Program-made: the position numbers and the translations under genes
Part shown: in pieces, positions 60,133 through 64,000 of the stretch
How positions within the stretch are numbered: the first letter of the stretch is position 1
Layout of the letters: each line of letters starts with the position of its first letter
Notes under the pieces: model-generated
Databases searched by the model: none
Told to the model about the DNA's origin: nothing
What the model saw: only the letters and a program-made list of their open reading frames with translations
DNA from: JANQMY01 sp965228775
Lineage (GTDB): Bacteria > Pseudomonadota > Alphaproteobacteria > JANQMY01
Assembly: GCA_965228775.1 (NCBI GenBank)
Contig: OZ245840.1
Location: 62,001-126,000 of the forward strand
Direction of reading: 5' to 3'
Length of the DNA stretch: 64,000 bases

Positions 60133-60891
60133 ATGAGGACTTTGGTTTCTGTCTGCGTTGCATTGGGTGTCAGCATTGGCAGTGCGTTGGCGCTCAGCGT
60201 GCCGGAAAACAGCACGGGCCAGCCCAACGCGAGCAGCTACAACCAATCTGTTCGTAACCCAACGTCGACAATTCCCAATTACGATGTGTCCAACCTTGGG
60301 CCCATCATCGATGAAATGGGATATTCCTGGCAACCTCAGACCACCCAATCCGGCAAGCAGTTTATTGCCGCAAAGATTCGCAATCTCAACGTGATCCTCT
60401 TGCCCAGCGCTTGTAATGGCCGCAATTCCGGCTGCGTTGGTCTTCAAACGCTTGCCTACTTCAATGGTCAGCGCCTCAGCCCCGGTCTTGTTTGGCGGTA
60501 CAATAACGAGTCTGTCTTCACCTATGTGGGCATTGACGGCGACGATTCATTCTTCGTGCGCCGCTATGACATTGCGGATTACGGCGTGCCAAGAGGCAAT
60601 GTGGAAGCGAGCATTCAGAATTTTCGTGCTGCCGTCGACAATGTCTTAAGAGCTTTTGCGGCAGCGGGCGCGGCGAGTGATCTCACGCCTGCCGATCCGG
60701 ATACGCCGATTGGTCTTGTGCAGCGCCGGCTTGAGGAAGCAGAGCTGCTCAGCGGTGCGCGCAAGCCTGTGGATTCTAACCACGCCTATTTGGAATTCAT
60801 CGACGACAGCATCGTCGACCTGTTGACCGATCCGGCCTTACCGACCAACGCGGTAGAGAATTCGCTGCCGCCGGAAGAAGCGGTTGAATAG
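60133..60891 (+). CDS. Exported YbjN-like protein (paralogue E)
   Basis: A 252-residue protein; the ATG at 60133 (after AGGGGTGAG) was preferred to a GTG at 60121. Signal peptide MRTLVSVCVALGVSIGSALA. YbjN core: IPNYDVSNLGPIIDEMGYSW, IRNLNVILLPSAC, a Cys pair six residues apart, LAYFNGQRLSPGLVWRYN, VRRYDIADYGVPRGNVEAS. It is closest to paralogue D. The C-terminal 60 residues are acidic. Function unknown. Confidence 0.8.
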   Translation: MRTLVSVCVALGVSIGSALALSVPENSTGQPNASSYNQSVRNPTSTIPNYDVSNLGPIIDEMGYSWQPQTTQSGKQFIAAKIRNLNVILLPSACNGRNSGCVGLQTLAYFNGQRLSPGLVWRYNNESVFTYVGIDGDDSFFVRRYDIADYGVPRGNVEASIQNFRAAVDNVLRAFAAAGAASDLTPADPDTPIGLVQRRLEEAELLSGARKPVDSNHAYLEFIDDSIVDLLTDPALPTNAVENSLPPEEAVE

Positions 60892-60902
60892 GCACTCGTC
60901 GG

Positions 60903-62267
60903 CTAAGCCTCTTTCTCAAACCGAAGGTTGAGCTTCAACGTGCCCAGCATAATGCCGGGCTGATGTTCGAACGTATTTCCCGGTGCATAGTCGATTTTCT
61001 TTAGGCGCTGGAACAACCTGTTCCAAGCGATGTTTTGTTCCAGCCGGGAAATGCCAGAGCCGGGGCAACTGCGTGGCCCTTGGGAGAAGGTGAGGTGCCG
61101 GGTAAGCCCTTTGCGGTCGAGGCGGACTTCCTTTGGACATTCATATTCCGAAGGGTCGAGATTGCCCGCCGCCCAGCGCATATGAAGCACTGACCCTGCG
61201 GGCACCTTTACCCCCTGAAATTCTTCGTCCTGGGTGGTCATGCGTGTGGAAAGCCCCTGTGTCGGCGCGCGGAGCCTTAGCCCTTCTTCCACGAAGAATC
61301 TAATTTTGCTGGGATCCGCCTTCAACGTGGCGAACAAATCCGGATCTTCACATAAGATTTGCGCCTGTTCTTCTATGGCGTATTGGGTGGTTTCAAGGCC
61401 GCCCAGATGCATGGCGTAGACAATGCCTATGATTTCAAGATCGGTGAGTTTCCGATCCAAAGCCTGATACGTGACCTGGGTCAGCCAGCTGATCATGTCG
61501 TCTTTGGGATCGTTTCGCTTATCCGTCACCTGCTGCTGAACATATTTGCTGAATTCCGCAAGCACTTCCGTCTGCTCAACTTCTTCTTCAGGCGTCAGCA
61601 AGTTTCGGTGTCCACGGCCGTAGACATAGCGTTTCACTTGCGCAACGCCCCATTCGCGCAAGCGGCCCATGTCTTCCATGGGGAAACCCAGCACATTGTT
61701 CATGACAATCTGGGGCAGGGGGGCGGAAAACTCTTCAATGAATTCGACGGTCCCACGGTCAATCCACTTGTCGATCAAACCGTCCACCGCTTTCGTGATC
61801 ATTTCTTCGTGGCGGCCGGCGCCCGGGCCGACCCACGGGTCTGTCAATTGTTGGCGGTGCGCGCGCCACAATTCCATATCAGGCCGCAAGGACTGGATAG
61901 AAATCATCATGGCGTTCATTTGCGGTGTGAATTCAGGGGCCGCCCGCTTCTGCGATCCTTCGGGGAGTTCTGACGGCGCCATGACCGGCGGATCGTACCT
62001 TACGGGTGGGAAGCGTGTGGGGTCCCTCACTACCCGCGAGATATCTTCATGCTTAGAGAGAATAAAGCCATCCGTATCGGGACGAGTTCCTTCCCCAGGT
62101 ATGCGATGCACGGGCGCTTCGGCATGCAGAATGTCGTATGCGTCGTACCAATGTTCCTGAGCACCATTTGAGAACAAGTCAACATCATTCAAATGGACTG
62201 GACACTTCATCGGACCCGACGAACTGGTGCGCGTTTTAATCTCGGTCATGGGCATCTTCCCCGTCAT
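60903..62267 (-). CDS. Cytochrome P450
   Basis: A 454-residue bacterial P450, longer at the N-terminus than the other one. The heme loop is FSQGPRSCPGSGISRLEQ, the ExxR motif is EGLR in FVEEGLRLRAPTQ, and the I-helix segment is HLGGLETTQYAI with the Glu-Thr pair. Its stop lies 11 bases from the convergent YbjN-like paralogue E. Redox partners are not nearby. Substrate unknown. Confidence 0.95.
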   Translation of the reverse strand: MTGKMPMTEIKTRTSSSGPMKCPVHLNDVDLFSNGAQEHWYDAYDILHAEAPVHRIPGEGTRPDTDGFILSKHEDISRVVRDPTRFPPVRYDPPVMAPSELPEGSQKRAAPEFTPQMNAMMISIQSLRPDMELWRAHRQQLTDPWVGPGAGRHEEMITKAVDGLIDKWIDRGTVEFIEEFSAPLPQIVMNNVLGFPMEDMGRLREWGVAQVKRYVYGRGHRNLLTPEEEVEQTEVLAEFSKYVQQQVTDKRNDPKDDMISWLTQVTYQALDRKLTDLEIIGIVYAMHLGGLETTQYAIEEQAQILCEDPDLFATLKADPSKIRFFVEEGLRLRAPTQGLSTRMTTQDEEFQGVKVPAGSVLHMRWAAGNLDPSEYECPKEVRLDRKGLTRHLTFSQGPRSCPGSGISRLEQNIAWNRLFQRLKKIDYAPGNTFEHQPGIMLGTLKLNLRFEKEA

Positions 62268-62400
62268 TTTTTGTTGGGAATAAGCCTAGTGAGGACCGGA
62301 GACGCTATCAATCGCCATAGGCATGATGCGCGTGATTTTGTAGATCTTTCTCAGGCGAAAGTGAGCAAAAATCACACAAGTACAAGCTATGTGAAATTTT

Positions 62401-63432
62401 CTATGGTGCTTCGTTGGCTTGAGATGGCGGTAAGGATTTTTCCCGGAAGAAAGACCAAATGAACTCAGCTCCCGATATATCGCCTGTCGAACTCTGAAGG
62501 GTTGCGCTCGAATCCGTCGTCGTCGGGACAGGCAGGCTCGCGCCTGGCCATCCATGACCACCACCGAGCAAGGTTATGAAGTGAACCGATGCCAAGTCAT
62601 CGCACTCTTCCCAAGTCTGGGTCCAAACGCGGGCACTGTCCGTCGGATCTTTGTCGTCCAGAACAGACTTTTGATCCACTTCCCCGCAACCATTGGCTTG
62701 ACGCCAGAAGGTCGCCGTATCAAAAGCCGAGGCCATCTCCAGCCCTTGCGGCTGATTGGGATCGCCAAAGATGCCGCCTGAAAAACGCACGCGGCTGTCA
62801 GCGGTACCATTCAGCATCATGAGGGGAATGGCCCGTTCCGGGGTGCATTCCTCCACAAGGCCAATGGGCATTGCGGCTGCCACTGTCGCGACGGCCGCTA
62901 CCAAATGGCTGAGTTCGCACATGAAGTAGAATGTCGCGACACCTCCATCTGAAAACCCCGTGAGATAGATGCGGGATGGGTCCAGCTTCACGTTCACGAT
63001 CAGTTCTTCCAGCATTTGATGGACGAAGTTGACTGTGTCAACATCGAAGGCGACGGAGGTATCTTCTCCGCCGATCGCTTCTTGCAACAGCCAGGTGGGC
63101 GTCTGCAAGGGCAGATAGATAACTGCGATGCCTTCGCGGTCCGCGATGGCTTCGAACCCGGCCTCCCGCATGCTCAACGCCGTCACCCCGCTTCCCTGAA
63201 GCACAAGAATTGCTGCACGTTTTTTATCTGTCTGCAGAGTTTCAGTATAAAGATAGAAATCTTGTTTTTGTCCGTTTAGCTTGAGCGTTCGCTTCTCCAG
63301 CCCCTCTTCCATTGGATCTGCGGCACCGATCAATCCGTGCTGCCTCAGATTGTTGGTCGTGACGATCGCGATAAGAAGGAAGGTGACAAGAAAAATCGTC
63401 ACCGCGATTGCGCGGCCGAGGGTGATTTCCAT
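62401..63432 (-). CDS. PHB-depolymerase/LpqC-like esterase, membrane-anchored
   Basis: A 343-residue protein. Residues 8-28 form a membrane anchor or uncleaved signal (AIAVTIFLVTFLLIAIVT). The alpha/beta-hydrolase part is of the polyhydroxybutyrate-depolymerase/feruloyl-esterase type: nucleophile elbow LTGFSDGGVATFY, MMLNGTADSRV before the acid, and GHGWPG with the catalytic His. Probably an envelope esterase. 32 bases separate it from the DsbA-like gene upstream. Confidence 0.85.
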   Translation of the reverse strand: MEITLGRAIAVTIFLVTFLLIAIVTTNNLRQHGLIGAADPMEEGLEKRTLKLNGQKQDFYLYTETLQTDKKRAAILVLQGSGVTALSMREAGFEAIADREGIAVIYLPLQTPTWLLQEAIGGEDTSVAFDVDTVNFVHQMLEELIVNVKLDPSRIYLTGFSDGGVATFYFMCELSHLVAAVATVAAAMPIGLVEECTPERAIPLMMLNGTADSRVRFSGGIFGDPNQPQGLEMASAFDTATFWRQANGCGEVDQKSVLDDKDPTDSARVWTQTWEECDDLASVHFITLLGGGHGWPGASLPVPTTTDSSATLQSSTGDISGAEFIWSFFREKSLPPSQANEAP

Positions 63433-63464
63433 ATCGGCTCCTGTTTGAATTTTACGGGACGGGC

Positions 63465-64000
63465 TTAGGAAGCGGCTTCCTGTTCCGCCAAGGCCGCAAC
63501 ACGGTCGAACATATGCAGCAGCGTTTCGGCATCTTGCGCGCCCACAAGCACATATTTTTGATTGAACAAGAAGGTGGGAACGCCGGAAATGCCCATGGTG
63601 CGGGCCAACATGTCTTCCCGCTTCACCAAGTCCAAATCGGATTCTGAATGGAGCAGATCATGGACAATTGCGGTGTCCATGCCTGCCTCTCGGGCAATGC
63701 TCTCAAGAACGTCCTTGTCGCCGATATCCTGGCCCAATTCGAAATAGGCTTCGAAAAGAAGCGACACGATCCGATCCTGACAGTCGGCACTTTCGGACCA
63801 ACGGATTAAGCGGTGAGAATCGAGCGTATTCGGTGTTTTCTCGATGCGATCGAATTGAAAATCGATGCCTTCCTCAGCGCCTGCTTCAACGAGAGCATTG
63901 TAAATCTCCTTGGAGCGGCTGCTGTCACCGAACTTCCTCTGGAGATAAATTTTGCGGTCGATACCTTCCGATGGAATGTCCGGGTCCAATTGGAACGGAC
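63465..64000 (-). CDS. DsbA/FrnE-type oxidoreductase, 5' end outside window
   Basis: The C-terminal 178 codons of a DsbA-family protein similar to FrnE. It begins PFQLDPDIPSEGID at the edge, followed by the helical insertion, and ends with the cis-proline thioredoxin part GISGVPTFLFNQKYVLVGAQ. The N-terminal CxxC or Ser-type active site is beyond the window, so redox activity cannot be judged. Probably in one operon with the PHB-type esterase downstream. Confidence 0.85.
   Translation of the reverse strand, partial: PFQLDPDIPSEGIDRKIYLQRKFGDSSRSKEIYNALVEAGAEEGIDFQFDRIEKTPNTLDSHRLIRWSESADCQDRIVSLLFEAYFELGQDIGDKDVLESIAREAGMDTAIVHDLLHSESDLDLVKREDMLARTMGISGVPTFLFNQKYVLVGAQDAETLLHMFDRVAALAEQEAAS

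Noticed and set aside
1..64000. tRNA, rRNA, integrase or IS transposase genes
   Set aside because: None could be recognised on either strand by characteristic arms or motifs, so the cargo segments cannot be assigned to a classical island or IS.

Overview
The window looks like the chromosome of a free-living alphaproteobacterium of moderate GC. The strongest sign is the block recG / sdhE / mfd (38.1-44.2 kb), a typical alphaproteobacterial neighbourhood. It is supported by the fused HMG-CoA-synthase-like/DUF35 protein next to an SCP2-type thiolase, and by REP-like palindromes of the kinds common in alphaproteobacteria. The genus cannot be told from sequence alone. Many genes belong to degradation or modification of lipids, terpenoids or xenobiotics: two cytochromes P450, a Rieske oxygenase, an acyl-CoA dehydrogenase, an epoxide hydrolase, two luciferase-like flavin oxidoreductases, several SDRs, and CoA enzymes. 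No rRNA, tRNA, CRISPR array, integrase or known IS transposase was seen.

Layout. 0-2.5 kb (minus): galU, ugd and a UDP-xylose-synthase-type gene, which together give UDP-glucose, UDP-glucuronate and UDP-xylose. 2.7-7.1 kb (plus): a TPR-SPOR envelope protein, then the KAS/HMGCS-DUF35 fusion and its thiolase, closed by a rho-independent terminator. 12.7-7.1 kb (minus): a tight five-gene catabolic operon (CaiB-type CoA transferase, FAS1-like/MaoC dehydratase, Tat-exported amine oxidase, aldo/keto reductase, flavin monooxygenase). 13-17 kb: YdeI-like protein, methyltransferase, two SDRs, a DUF4345 membrane protein and a GIY-YIG nuclease inside palindromic repeats. 17-19.3 kb: a large unknown gene, ending in a duplicated SDR tail. 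19.4-24.9 kb: VOC lipoprotein, LLM oxidoreductase, PDZ protein, P450, sulfotransferase, then a BNR-repeat protein with a MoaD/ThiS-like partner. 25-33 kb: a 1381-residue lipoprotein, epoxide hydrolase, exported protease-like protein, two membrane proteins. 33.3-34.9 kb: a second GIY-YIG gene in palindromes, enoyl-CoA hydratase, a further palindrome pair. 34.9-44.2 kb: ABC exporter, DUF502 protein, recG, sdhE, mfd. 44.2-49.5 kb: accessory zone with YbjN-like secreted proteins, a FitAB-type toxin-antitoxin pair, an orphan PIN toxin, a membrane/proline-rich pair and a phosphatase. 49.6-64 kb: SDR, Rieske/acyl-CoA dehydrogenase, a TetR-controlled desaturase operon opposite an alpha/beta hydrolase, two more YbjN-like proteins, glycosyltransferase, VOC and CMD proteins, a second P450, a PHB-type esterase and a truncated DsbA/FrnE-type protein.

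Three observations stand out. (1) Three separate AT-richer cargo segments (17.0-19.3, 44.2-45.2, 46.4-47.3 kb) each begin right after the stop codon of an intact gene (SDR, mfd, vapC-like) and end with a second, partial copy of that same gene's 3' end. For the SDR and mfd tails the differences are mostly synonymous, so they look like orthologous alleles and not random decay. No recombinase is present. This suggests a recurrent way of adding cargo behind a host gene by exchange of its 3' end. (2) Both GIY-YIG genes are closely bracketed by inverted palindromic repeats with shared ends (CGTCAT...TCCA), a possible nuclease-linked REP-like element. (3) Five paralogous exported YbjN-like proteins, each with a cysteine pair, lie within 17 kb, one of them inside a cargo segment.
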